A program made the position numbers and the translations under genes. Source: Thermoanaerobaculia bacterium (lineage in GTDB: Bacteria > Acidobacteriota > Thermoanaerobaculia > Multivoradales > J023). Taken from it: DNA of 64,000 nucleotides. The notes under the pieces were generated by a model. It had not been told where the DNA came from and made no database searches. It saw nothing but the letters and a program-made list of their open reading frames with translations. Shown in pieces: positions 36,601 to 47,500 of the stretch (position 1 is the stretch's first letter; every line of letters starts with the position of its first letter). The stretch is from the NCBI GenBank assembly GCA_030431255.1, contig JAUIJL010000002.1, forward strand, positions 124,001-188,000. Direction: 5' to 3'.

Positions 36601-39600
36601 CGGGAATCCATCACCTTCCACTATGAGCGCTCACCGCGCGACCCCCGAGTGCAACAAGACCTGACCCTCGAGGTGGACGACTTCGGCCATGTGCGGAAGC
36701 AAGTTTCGATCACCTACGGCCGACGGGCTCCGGATCCGAGCCTGCCCACCGCCGCCGACCGAGGCCGACAGCTCCGGACATGGATCACCTACACCGAAAA
36801 CGGATTCACCCATGCCGTCGACGACCGTCGTTCCCATCGCACGCCGCTGCCGTCGGAGAGCCGCACCTTCGAGCTGACGGGTTACTCCCCCACCGGCCCG
36901 GCCGGCCGTTTTCGTGCCGAAGACTTCGTGGCTCCCGACCCCGCGGACGCACCGGCCGATGGGCTGGTCCACCGCTTCGATCGCGAGATCCCCTACGAGC
37001 AAGAGCCCACCACGGGACGTGAGCGTCGCCTGATCGAGCACGCCCTGATCCGATACCGTCCCGACGACCTCGGCCTTTCCCAAAGCGATGCCGAGACTTT
37101 GCTCGACCTCGGCGACCTGGAGAGCATGGCCTTCAGCGGCGAAAGCTACCAGCTGGCGTTCACCTCCGGTCTGCTCAGCGAGCTCTACGATCGCGACGGA
37201 TCGCCCCTGCTGACCGACCCGCAAGGAGTGCTTGGAAGCGTGGCGGCGGACGGCGGAGGTTATGTGGATCTCTTCGCCGACGGTCGCTGGTGGGTGCCCT
37301 CGGGTCGGACCTTCTTCACCGAGCAGCCGGTGGGACCCGCCGACGAGCTGGCCTTTGCCCGAGAGCGCTTCTTTCACCCCCGGCGCTATCGAGATCCCTT
37401 CGGTCATCACAGCCTGGTCCGCTTCGATGCCTACGATCTCCTGATGCTCGAAACCGTCGACCCCTTGGGCAATCGCATCACCGTCGGTGAGCGGTCGCCC
37501 AGCGGAGAGCTGGATCCCTCGCGGCCCGGCAATGACTACCGTGTGCTCCAGCCCCGGTTGATCATGGACGCCAATCGCAACCGCTCCGAAATCGCATTCG
37601 ACACCCTGGGTTTGGTGGTGGGCTCGGCGGTGATGGGAAAACCCGAGGATATGCTCGGCGACTCCCTCGACGGATTCGTCGCCGACCTCGACGAAACCCA
37701 GATCACGGACGCTTTTGCCGACCCCCTGGGCACCGCATCTTCTTGGCTGGGACGGGCCTCGACCCGATTGATCTACGACGTCTTCGCCTTTGAGCGCAGC
37801 CGCGACCAGGAGCGACCGGAGCCCGCCGCGGTCTACACCCTCGCCCGGGAAACCCACGACGCCGACCTCGCCGACGGTGAGACGTCGGCCCTGCAGCACG
37901 CCGTCTCCTACTCCGACGGTTTCGGTCGCGAGATCCAGCAGAAGCTGCCGGCGGAGCCCGGTCCCGTTCCCCTGCGCGATGTCGACGGCCGGATCCTGCT
38001 CGGCGCTGACGGTCGCCCCCTGCTCAGTGATTCAGCGGGCGATCCGGCGGGCGATCCGCCGCGATGGGTCGGCACCGGCTGGACGGTCTTCGACCACAAG
38101 GGCCGACCCGTTCGAAAATTCGAGCCGTTTTTCACCGACACCCATCGCTTCGAGCGGGATCTGCACATCGGCGTCAGCCCCGTGCTTTTCTACGACCCGG
38201 TGGGTCGGGTGGTCGCCACCGTGCATCCCAACCACACCTACGGCAAGGTGACCTTCGACCCGTGGCGGCAAACGACCTGGGACGCCAACGACACCGTGCT
38301 CGGCGATCCGCGCACGGATCCCGACATCTCGGGCTTCACCGCCGGCTATTTCGATGCCTTGGCCAACGACCCGGAGCTACCGCCCTGGCAGACCTGGCGA
38401 CAACAACGACAGGCGGGTCAGCTGGGGATTCGCGCGTTGGAGGCGGCCGACAAGGCCGCGGCCCACGCCGACACCCCGACCACCGCCTTCTACGATGCTC
38501 TCGGCCGGACCTTCCTCACCCGCACCCACAATCGGGTCACCAGCTCCGGCCACGCCCTGGACGGCACCGAAGAGATCACCTTCGACCGGGTCGAGCTCGA
38601 CATCGAGGGCCATCCCCTCACGATCCGCGATGCAGTCGAGCAAAACGACCCCCTGGGTCGCACGGTGGCGGCTTACGCCTACGACCTTCTGGGCAACCGG
38701 CTCTTCAGCCACAACATGGAAGCGGGCCGACGTTGGACCGTCGAGAATGTGGTCGGCGACTCCATTCGCGGCTGGGATGATCGCGGTTTTCGCTTCCGCT
38801 CGGAATTCGATCCCCTCAACCGACCGCTGCGCGCGTTCGTCACCGGCGCCGATCCGGGGGATCCGGACCTCGAGCAATTGACCGAGCGCTCCGTCTACGG
38901 CGAGCAACATGCCGGCGCCGAGCAGCACAACCTGCGCGGCGCGCTATACATGATGCTCGATCCCGCCGGCGCGATCTTCAACGAGGACTACGACTTCAAG
39001 GGCCACGCCCTGAGCAGTGCCCGGCGCTTGGTCACCGACTACAAGGACATCGTCGATTGGCACGACGTCGACGCCGTCCTGCCCGCGGATCCCGCCCAGC
39101 CGATCGATGCGGTGGCCCTGGAGGCCGCGTTGGCACCCCGGCTCGATCCCGAGGTCTTTTCACACCACACGGCCTACGACGCCTTGGGTCGGCCGACCAC
39201 CGCCACCTCCCCGGACCAAAGCGTCACTCGGCCGCGCTACAACGAAGCAGGCCTGTTGGATGGGCTGGAGGTCCAGCTGCGCGGTGAGCTCGCGGAAGGA
39301 CAAGCCGTATGGACCCCATTCGTCGCCAACATCGAATACGACGCCAGGGGACAACGCCGGCGCATCGACTACGGCAACGGGTCTTCCACCCACTACACCT
39401 ACGATCCCCTCACCTATCGGCTGACCCAGCTGGTGACCCGCCGGGATCCCGATGCCTTTCCCGACGATTGTCCGTCCCCGCCGCCCAGCGGCTGGCCGGG
39501 ATGCCGAGCCCAGAGCTTGTCCTACACCTACGACCCCGTGGGCAACATCACCCACCTGCGGGACGACGCCCAGCAGACCATCTACTTTCAGAATCAGCGG

Positions 39601-41547
39601 GTCGAGCCCAGCGTCGACTACACCTATGACGCCACCTACCGATTGATCCGAGCCGGTGGACGGGAGCACCTGGGGCTGAACGGCACCCCCCTGCCCCACC
39701 GTCACGACGACCTGCCGCGCTTCGGCCTCGCCCATCCCGGGGACGGCAACGCCGTGGGCACCTACGTGGAGCGCTATGTCTACGACCGGGTCGGCAATCT
39801 TTTGGAGCTGCACCACCACAGCAATACCCCGTCCCAACCGAGCTGGACCCGCGGCTTCCACTACGAAGAGGCGAGCCTTTTACAGCCCGGCCAAACCAGC
39901 AACCGCTTGAGCCGCAGCACCCTCGGCCAGGAGCAAGAGATCTACAGCCAAGGGGGTGACGGCTATGACCCCCACGGCAATATGTTGCGCCTGCCCCATT
40001 TGGAGACCCTGGAGTGGGATCACCGAAACCAGCTCCGTGGGAGCCGACGCCAAAGCCTCGGTCCCGAAGATCCCCAGGGCCAAGAGCGCCAGGGGGAACG
40101 GACCTTCTACGTTTACGATGCCGCCGGACAGCGGGTGCGCAAGGTCACGGAGCTGGCGGGCGGTGCCCTCAAGGAGGAGCGCATCTACCTGGGCGGTTTC
40201 GAGCTCTACCGCAAGCACGCGGGCGCCGAGGCCGGTCTGGTGCGGGAAACCCTACATGTGATGGACGATGAGCAGCGAATCGCATTGGTGGAAACCCGCA
40301 CCCAAGGCAGCGACCCCGCCCCCGCCCGGCTCATCCGCTACCAGCTCGGCAATCACCTGGGCTCCGCGTGTCTCGAGCTCGACCATCAATCACAGGTGAT
40401 CTCTTACGAAGAATATTCCCCCTACGGCAGCACGACTTATCAAGCGAGCCGGGCGAACGTGCTGCCCAAACGCTATCGGTATACGGGTAAGGAGCGAGAC
40501 GAGGAGAGCGGTTTCACCTACCACGGTGCCCGCTATTACGCACCCTGGTTGGGGCGTTGGACGTCGACGGATCCGGCGGGCTTGGAGGACGGAGTCAACC
40601 TATATCGCTACGCCTTCAACAACCCCGTCGCTTTCTTCGATCCCGATGGTCTGAAGAACGTGCCGGCCAACGACATCGATCGTCAGATCATGATGATGGA
40701 GGATCCCCAGCTCCACGCATTTTTGAAAAATCAGCTTTCCGACGCACAGCGGGCGTCCTTCGCGGACGCCGCCACCGGCGCTTTCAAGCACCGGGCCTGG
40801 GCCATGATCAACAAATACGGCATGCCCATCAAATACGAGCTGCCGGAAGACAAGATCAAAGTCGAGCCCCCGCCGCCGGAATTCGAATTTCCCTCGGATC
40901 CACCACCGGAATTGGAGCCTCCGAATCTGCCCAATCCGGCGTTGGAGGATTGGAACGTCCCACCCCACCAGCCGTTCATTCAACCCTACGACATCCTATT
41001 TTCCGACTGCCTCGGCAAGCTGTGCCATGCCCGCCACCCGGGATTCGACCCAAGATCCGACGTCAACCGAAAACAGAGGGAAAGCCCGGGAAAATCCGGT
41101 CAATCCAGAAGCTCCAAATACACCGATCACACGGGCCGCAAGGTCGATGCGAAAAAACGGTTGGAGCGGAGGAAAGGTACCACCGAGAAGAAGAATCTCG
41201 AACGCAAATCCCGCGAGTGGCGGGATCGATATATGCGCGGCAAAGCCCAACATCACAACGTGCCCGACGTGATGAAGGCCGACAAGAAGTTTATGGACCG
41301 ACTCAAAGACCTGGGCATCAAAAAACCGCGGGATTGGATCGACCGCCAAATCTCCGAGCTCAACGGAGTCCAACACGGCGATGTGCATGCCCGGGGTTAC
41401 ACCGAAAAGTTCCAAAGCTGGGTGAAAAAGAAAGACTACAAATTCTCCAAGAAAGAGCTCATGGACTTTATTCGCCAACTCAAAAAAGAAACCGGGATTC
41501 CCAAACAATCCTCGCCTCCGAAATACAACGGGCCGCAACGGCGCTAG
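33655..41547 (+). CDS. Tc toxin TcB-TcC fusion with C-terminal hypervariable toxin region
   Basis: A 2630-residue protein starting at GTG 33655, with GAGGTG upstream. Residues ~20-330 are an SpvB domain (P-V-T-G-G-S-S-M-A-V-P-I, then F-G-P-E-L-A-L-T-Y-D-S-G-A-G-N-G-P-W-G-F-G-W). The TcdB mid-N domain lies near 600-720 and mid-C near 770-870, then Rhs/YD repeats form the cocoon shell, and an Rhs core ends with Y-R-Y-T-G-K-E-R-D, D-P-A-G-L-x-D-G-V-N-L-Y-R and N-N-P-V-A-F-F-D-P-D-G. In TcC proteins this last region self-cleaves, here expected near Asp2329-Gly2332. The ~298 residues after it are the payload: a proline-rich stretch, a basic region, and a C-terminal domain with His2533-His2534 (Q-H-H-N-V-P) and His2574/His2578. 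No immunity gene follows; TcA begins 19 nt later. Confidence 0.9.
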   Translation: MLPTPAANDHSDSQGTASHVLSPPSVSLPKGGGAIRGMDEKPAAHPVTGGSSMAVPIATSPGRSGFGPELALTYDSGAGNGPWGFGWDLSLPSVTRKTAKGMPRYRDADESDVFILSGAEDLVPVLDASGSPQVDTQSVPGFRIHRYRPRIDSLFARIERWTRTDDDGDVHWRVVSKDNLLNIYGRDAESRVFDPEDPKRIFQWLLCETREDRGQGILYSYKAEDGIGIDLSQSHEAHRGDRDDPRRSSRRYLKRIRYGNREPLLDGDGRRPHDLSPQQRSQIDWLFEVVFDYGEHDLGVPTPADVGDWGARPDPFSTYRPGFEVRTHRLCRRVLMFHHFENEVGVGRDCLVRSTDFDYSQSEESALQDDTSHDEAVYTFLHRVRHASYSRQGPGYRERSLPALQLGYSRPRVQDRVEELDPSRLENLPVGIDGVGYQWVDLHGEGTAGVLSEHGESWRYQRNLSALGEHGVRFGPSRTVDPKPNRDLADGARLMDLAGDGRMDVAVLDGPQQGFFETTRVSETTHGSPAWRGFQPFESRLPRDTGDPNLKLVDLTGDGHADVLITEDEAMVWHPSLGEAGFGEAQRVSAALDEDQGPRLVFADLTDSIFLADLSGDGLTDLARVRNGEVCYWPNLGYGRFGAKVTMDGAPTFDTPDGFEPARIRLADIDGSGTTDLIYLHGEGVRLYFNRSGNSWSEPRHLDVFPAVDPLSSVVATDLLGNGTACLVWSSPLPGENRRNLRYVDLMGGQKPHLLIRTDNNLGAETHLSYRSSTFFYLRDELEGRPWITRLPFPVHVVERIDSHDHITGNRFVTRYAYHHGHFDGVEREFRGFAMVEQWEGDTLHTTDPTPGTVSGPVPDSPPVLTKTWYHTGAYLDREHPEDAFFGLSRALTSEYYREPGTTDSQFQDLLLADTTLPDGLTPEEERQACRALKGQMLRQEVYALDGGDRQPHPYSVIEQSAAVRRLQAQGNGRHAVFLTHARESITFHYERSPRDPRVQQDLTLEVDDFGHVRKQVSITYGRRAPDPSLPTAADRGRQLRTWITYTENGFTHAVDDRRSHRTPLPSESRTFELTGYSPTGPAGRFRAEDFVAPDPADAPADGLVHRFDREIPYEQEPTTGRERRLIEHALIRYRPDDLGLSQSDAETLLDLGDLESMAFSGESYQLAFTSGLLSELYDRDGSPLLTDPQGVLGSVAADGGGYVDLFADGRWWVPSGRTFFTEQPVGPADELAFARERFFHPRRYRDPFGHHSLVRFDAYDLLMLETVDPLGNRITVGERSPSGELDPSRPGNDYRVLQPRLIMDANRNRSEIAFDTLGLVVGSAVMGKPEDMLGDSLDGFVADLDETQITDAFADPLGTASSWLGRASTRLIYDVFAFERSRDQERPEPAAVYTLARETHDADLADGETSALQHAVSYSDGFGREIQQKLPAEPGPVPLRDVDGRILLGADGRPLLSDSAGDPAGDPPRWVGTGWTVFDHKGRPVRKFEPFFTDTHRFERDLHIGVSPVLFYDPVGRVVATVHPNHTYGKVTFDPWRQTTWDANDTVLGDPRTDPDISGFTAGYFDALANDPELPPWQTWRQQRQAGQLGIRALEAADKAAAHADTPTTAFYDALGRTFLTRTHNRVTSSGHALDGTEEITFDRVELDIEGHPLTIRDAVEQNDPLGRTVAAYAYDLLGNRLFSHNMEAGRRWTVENVVGDSIRGWDDRGFRFRSEFDPLNRPLRAFVTGADPGDPDLEQLTERSVYGEQHAGAEQHNLRGALYMMLDPAGAIFNEDYDFKGHALSSARRLVTDYKDIVDWHDVDAVLPADPAQPIDAVALEAALAPRLDPEVFSHHTAYDALGRPTTATSPDQSVTRPRYNEAGLLDGLEVQLRGELAEGQAVWTPFVANIEYDARGQRRRIDYGNGSSTHYTYDPLTYRLTQLVTRRDPDAFPDDCPSPPPSGWPGCRAQSLSYTYDPVGNITHLRDDAQQTIYFQNQRVEPSVDYTYDATYRLIRAGGREHLGLNGTPLPHRHDDLPRFGLAHPGDGNAVGTYVERYVYDRVGNLLELHHHSNTPSQPSWTRGFHYEEASLLQPGQTSNRLSRSTLGQEQEIYSQGGDGYDPHGNMLRLPHLETLEWDHRNQLRGSRRQSLGPEDPQGQERQGERTFYVYDAAGQRVRKVTELAGGALKEERIYLGGFELYRKHAGAEAGLVRETLHVMDDEQRIALVETRTQGSDPAPARLIRYQLGNHLGSACLELDHQSQVISYEEYSPYGSTTYQASRANVLPKRYRYTGKERDEESGFTYHGARYYAPWLGRWTSTDPAGLEDGVNLYRYAFNNPVAFFDPDGLKNVPANDIDRQIMMMEDPQLHAFLKNQLSDAQRASFADAATGAFKHRAWAMINKYGMPIKYELPEDKIKVEPPPPEFEFPSDPPPELEPPNLPNPALEDWNVPPHQPFIQPYDILFSDCLGKLCHARHPGFDPRSDVNRKQRESPGKSGQSRSSKYTDHTGRKVDAKKRLERRKGTTEKKNLERKSREWRDRYMRGKAQHHNVPDVMKADKKFMDRLKDLGIKKPRDWIDRQISELNGVQHGDVHARGYTEKFQSWVKKKDYKFSKKELMDFIRQLKKETGIPKQSSPPKYNGPQRR

Positions 41548-41566
41548 CACTTGAAGAGGATCGATT

Positions 41567-44500
41567 ATGAAAAGCATTCACGCACCCATCCGATCCGGTG
41601 ATCAGGGCTCCGCCGTCGCCGATCTCCAGGAAGCCTTGATCGAGTTGGCCAAACGAAATGTTTTCCAAGCCGGCGAATCGTTGATCGCCGCGGTCGAGCA
41701 AGAACGGGAGCGCCAGAGCTTTGGCCGAGCGACGCGCAGCCTGTTGATCCGCTTTCAACGGTCCAGGGACCTCGAAGCCGACGGCGAGGTGGGCCGCGTC
41801 ACCGCGGCAGCTCTCAATGCTCTGCTACAAGAGCTGGGATTGTTGGCTGCGGAAGACGGCACCGGCGAGGATCGACCGGGCGACGACGGCGCGAGCGGTG
41901 GCGGCGCGGACCATCTCCTAGCCGGAGACAGCCCGCAAGAGCCGTCGGTCTCCGGACGGGTGGCCCGAGCGGACGGTACCGGCGAGTCGGGTTTGACCGT
42001 CCAAGCGTTCGACAAGCTCCTGGCCAAAGAACAGCTTCTCGGCCAAGCCGTCACTTCCAGAGACGGCGGCTATGAGCTGACCTACTCCACCTCGGATCTG
42101 ATCACGCCCCGCTTGGGTCGAGCCCATCTCTTGGTGAGGGCGAGCTCTCGCACCGGCGAGGTCGTGGCGAGCTCCCCGCTGATCGTCAACGCCCTACCCC
42201 AAGAGGTCGTCAACCTGGTGGCCGGCGAAGACAGCTACCGCGGTCCGGACCTCTATCGCCGGCTGGACGAAGCCTTGCAAGAATTCCTGGTAGAGGTCGA
42301 CTTCGCGGCCGTCGAGCCCCGGGACCTCTACAGCCTGGCCAACGCCACGTCCATGGACCCGCGGGCCGTGCACGACTACGTCAAAGCCCGGAGCCGGCAC
42401 CAGCAATGGGACGCCCTATCAGCGGACATCTACTTCGCTTGGTTCCAAACCGGCTTGCCCGCCCGATGGGGCGCGCTGCTGGACCGTAACGCCGAGGAGC
42501 TGCGACAGCGGGCGGAAAAAGCCGTCGAGCGCAATTTGATTCCCGCCGCGAGCCTCGACTCCCTGACCGATCTCGAAGCCAAGCTCACCCAATGGCGTAG
42601 CGACTTCGTGATCGATAGCGAGGATCGTCCGGTGAGCCGGGCCTCCTTGGGCCAGCTGCTGCAGGTCGGACCCCTCGACCGTGCCCAGCAGCGGAACCTC
42701 ATCGAGAGGTGGCAGACCTTCAGCGGCGATGCCGACGACTTCTGGAGCGAGCAACGGCAAGAGCTGGGGGATGAGCTGACGGACGAGCTGAAGCTCACCC
42801 TCCAACTCGGCGCCCTGACCCGCAACCACACCGGTCTGGTGTCGGCCCTGCGCCAAAGCGACAGGATTCGCAGCTTTACCGATACCGCCAAGCTGGAGAC
42901 CCAGGATTGGATCGACCTTTTGGAGGCCGGCGAGCTCGAGCTCCCCGACGACATCGTGGGCGACGACGACAGCCAAAAACGTCGGGCTTACGCCGAAGCC
43001 CTGAAACGCTCCACCGAGCATCTCCTGCCCACCCGCACCCTGAAGGAAGCTTTCTCCGCGGACGATTCGATCGACAGCCGAACCTTCGACGTGTTCTTCC
43101 GTCGCCACACGGGATTCGAATTCAAAGAGCACACCGTGCGGTCCTATTTGGCGGACCACCCCGACGCGCTGTCGGAATTCGAGGATCCCGAAGAAGCCCA
43201 GCACCAGCTGGAAGCCCTGCAGCGGATCTTTCACCTCAGCCCGAGCGAGAACCGCGCCGCTGCCGCCAAGGTGTTGTGGCAAAACCAGCTCCACTCCGCT
43301 TGGGCGATTGGCCTGCGGGGAGAGCAGGATTTCGTCGATCTCTTCGACGACAAAGACACCGCTCTGCGCATCTTCAAACAAGCGCAAAGCAGCCTGCAAA
43401 TCAGCCACACCGCCTGGATGCAGCTCCTGGATCAGAAGCATGCCCTCGGTTACGTCTTGCCCGGGGAGCGGGCGCGCATCGACGGCATCCCGGATCTCGA
43501 GTCCCTTTTCGGTGAGCAGGGCTATTGTGAGTGCCGCCATTGCAGCTCGTTCTTCAGCCCGTCCGCCTATTTGGTGGATCTCTTCCTCTTCCTTCAACAA
43601 GCCAAGCTGGCTTCCCAACACGCCACGCCACCGATCGACACGGTCCTGGAACGCCTCTTCGAGCGTCGCCCCGACTTGGCCAATATCCAGCTCACCTGCG
43701 ACAACGCCAAAACGCCTCTGCCCTATATCGACTTGGTCAACGAGATCCTGGAAAACGCGATCGTACCCCACGGCTATGTGACCAAGAACACCCTGCTCGG
43801 CGGAAAACCGCTGACCCTGCCGGCGGCACCCGCCGACCGTCCGACCCCCCAAACCGAGCTCGGGGCGGACGTCTTGAGGGCCTTCCCCCAACACCTCAAT
43901 CCCGCGGCTTACGACATCCTGCAGCATGGAGAGGGCTCCGAGCCTGTCGTTTATCCATGGAATCTGCCGTTCAATCTCTGGTCGACAGAGCTGCGCGCCT
44001 TTCTCGATCACCTAGGAGCTCCGCGCTGGCGTTTGATGGAGAGCGTGCTCGGTCAAAACGGGACCGGCAAGCCGTCCGCCGAGCGATTGGGGCTCACCCC
44101 GGCTGATATCGCCATCGCCCTCGACGACGACACGGACATCTCGGCGCTGACCGCCTACTGGGGTCTCACCGGCGCCTCGTCGGCACCGCTCCATCAGGTG
44201 GAGATCTTCCTCCATCGATCCGGTCTGACCTACGCCCAGCTGCGAGACTGGCTACGATGCAGATTCGTCCAGGAGCCCAGCTCCAGTCCCAAAATCAGCG
44301 TGCGCTTCGAGCCGGAATCCTCATGCCGCATCGCCGACGCCCGCCTCGACCACCTCAGCCCCGAGCGTCTCAGCCGCTTGCATCGATTCGGCCGGCTGTT
44401 GCTGCGGGTCGAGGAGTCGCCGGAGGAGCTCGATCGCACCTTGACGGCTTTCGGCGGCAGTCTGACAGCAAGCTTCTTCGAGGATTGGGCGAATCTCAAA

Positions 44501-47500
44501 CACGTCGAGTCCATGTTGGCCCGTTCCCTGGAACGCGCGGAGCTGCTGACCTGGTGGCGGGATATCGACACCTACGACGGCTATGACCGTCCCTCCACCT
44601 ACGCGGACCTATTCCTCGACCCGAGCCTGGGTCAAGCCGCCTCCGCCGAATTCGCGCTCAATGCCGACGGTACCGAGCTGTTGCAGGCCGACATCGGTCC
44701 GGCCACCCAGCTCGACCTCGACGCGCCGAGTTTCGCTCCCGACCTCCAAGCCCATTTGCTGGCCACCCTGCGCACGTCCATGGCCGAGCTGCGGGTCTTG
44801 GTCGAGGATGCATGGGGCGGCTCCGTGCTCACCCTCAACCTGGCCAACCTCTCCTATTTGGTCCGGGTCGCGACCTTCTGCCGTGCCTTGCGCCTCAAAA
44901 TCCCTGCATTCCTCAGCCTCAAGGGCCTTCTCGGCGTCTCTCCTTTGCTCCGGCCGGACGAAACCCCCGGGGCCGTCCGTCCCGGCCACACCCGACACTT
45001 CGTCGCAGGGCTCGAGCTGCTCAGGAAGATGGACATCGACGGTGAGGAGCTGGACTATTGGCTACGACATCGCTCCCGACCCAACGCCCCTCACGCCCTG
45101 GATTCGGCAACCGTAGGGCAAATGCTCCTCGACGTGGGCAGCCTGCTGAGCGCGCAGCTCCAAGAGCCACGGCCGGAGGAGCTCTCCGATCGCGAGGTCG
45201 TGGCCCTCAAGCTCGCCCGAATCTTGGATCCCGAAAAGACGGCCACCGCCCTCACTGTGCTCGACGGCGATCCCGACTCGACCCTGACGGAGGCGGAGCA
45301 AACCGCCTTCGTCACCGATGAGCTGGTGTTCTTCAGAGACTCCGCGGACGCCGTCAGCCGGCTGATCGGTGGAGGTTTGCCGGAGCCGGCCGACCGCTAT
45401 GCCTACGCCCTCGAGCACCTCGAACGGTATTTGCTCGAAGGTCTGGTCGGGCGAGCGCTGTCGGAAGCCCTCGACATGGAGACCCAGCTCGCCGCCGAGC
45501 TCTTGACCCGACATCTCAGCCATCCATCGAGCCCCACCCAGCCCGCCGTATCCGCTTTCTTTGAGCCGACCTTCCTGGCCGCCGCCGCCGACGGAAGGCT
45601 GTCGGCGGAGCAGCATCCGGAGCCGGCCGAAATCGTGGTCCGCTTGCACAAAGTCGCGGCCCTGGCGCAGCGATTGGAGCTGGACCTCGAAGCCACGACG
45701 TTCCTCTTCGAGCACGGTCCTTCGTCCGGGCTGCCGGATCTGCGCGGCTTGCCGGTACAGCCCTCGGACCAAAGCCTCGACGCCACGGATTTCGAGCCTT
45801 GGGCAAATCTGCTGAAGCTCGCCGCGGCCCAACAGGAGCGGCTCAGCGCGCCCGAGTCCCCGTACCACCTCCTGGCCCTGACTTGGGACGACTCCCTGAG
45901 CCTGGACGACCTGCTCTCGAGGATCGCCCAAGCCACGGGATCCGGCATCGGCGACCTGAGCACCCTCACCGGCCCGTCCGGTTGGGCATTGACCCATCCC
46001 GAGGGATTCCGCCATGCCGGATGGCTGGCGGATGCCTTCGAGCTGCTGCCGTTGATCGAAAGGGTCGGTGCCTCCGCCGAGCAGCTGGCCCAATGGACCG
46101 TCGCCACACCCACGGAGAACCACGCGGTGAGCGTGCGTCAAGCGGCGAAAGCCAAATACGGCCAAGCGTCGTGGCTCGAAACCACCGCGCCGATTCGCAA
46201 TCGCATCCGAGGGCTCCAGCGGGACGCCCTGCTCAGCTTCGTCTTATTTCATCGGCGCAAGCACGACCAAAAACCGTTCGACGACGTCGACGATCTCTAC
46301 GCCTACTTCCTGGTCGACCCGCAAATGGGAGCCTGCGCCAACACCTCGCGCACGGTCTTGGCCAGCTCGTCGGTTCAGCTCTTCGTGCAGCGCATCCTGC
46401 TCAACCTGGAGCCGGGCATGAGCTTGAGCAAGGCCCTGGCGGAAGAGTGGAAGTGGCGCAAGCAATATCGGGTTTGGGAAGCCAATCGCAAAGTGCTGCT
46501 GTGGCCGGAAAATTGGATCGAGCCCGAGCTGCGGGACGATAAGAGCCTATTTTTTCAAGAGCTCGAAAACGATCTCTACCAAGACGAGCTCAATGAGCAC
46601 ACCGTGGAGCGGGCCTACGCGAGTTATCTCCACAAGCTCCATGAGGTCGCCCGCCTACAGATCGCGGCCGTGCATGTGCACGACAAGGTCTTGCATGTGT
46701 TCGGCCGGAGCGCCGGACACCCCAGCTCGTTCTATTACCGTCGTCGGGAATCCGCCCGCCACTGGTCCGCTTGGGAGCGGGTCGAGCTGGACATTCACAA
46801 TCTTGAGGGGGACGAGGCCCCCGCCGACGGCGTCTTGCTCTTGCCCGTCATGCACAATCGACGGCTGTTCCTATTCTGGCCGGTCTTCACCGCCAAGCTG
46901 GATGAGCCCGACGACCATTCCAGGGATCTGATCAAAGTCCACGAGCTGGCCATCGACCTACTCGACGAGGACATCCAAGACCTGCAGGATCAAGGGGGCC
47001 AAGGAGGTTTGATCGCTCAGAAGAAGAGCGCGATCCGCGACATCGAGCAGGAAATCCAGAGATTGGAAGCCGGGCTGCCCTACTACACCGTGCGCATGGC
47101 CTACTCCGAATATCGTCAAGGGCATTGGACGGCCAAACGCCTTTCGGAATCCGCCATCCGCACGCCTTACTTCCGCAATAAGTTCAAGAACGGCGATCGC
47201 GTCGCACGATATTTCATCCTTCCTGAAAAGGGCGACGGCGGCGATTTGCGGCTGTATTGCCACTTCAGCTCCGGCACCACGGACTATCGCCTCGATGCAC
47301 GATTCGAGTACGACGCCTGCCGCGGACGTGTCGACGCGATCCAGGGCAGCTCCTTCCAGAAGATGGACCAAGACCTGCCCGACTTCATGCGCTTCATGAA
47401 AGCCGAGGACGACGCGTCGGGCAACGCCGTGCCCTTGCGCGTGCGCAATCGATCCGACGAGGTCGACCTGCTGCTCAAGAAGGCGGCCAAGGGCCATTTC

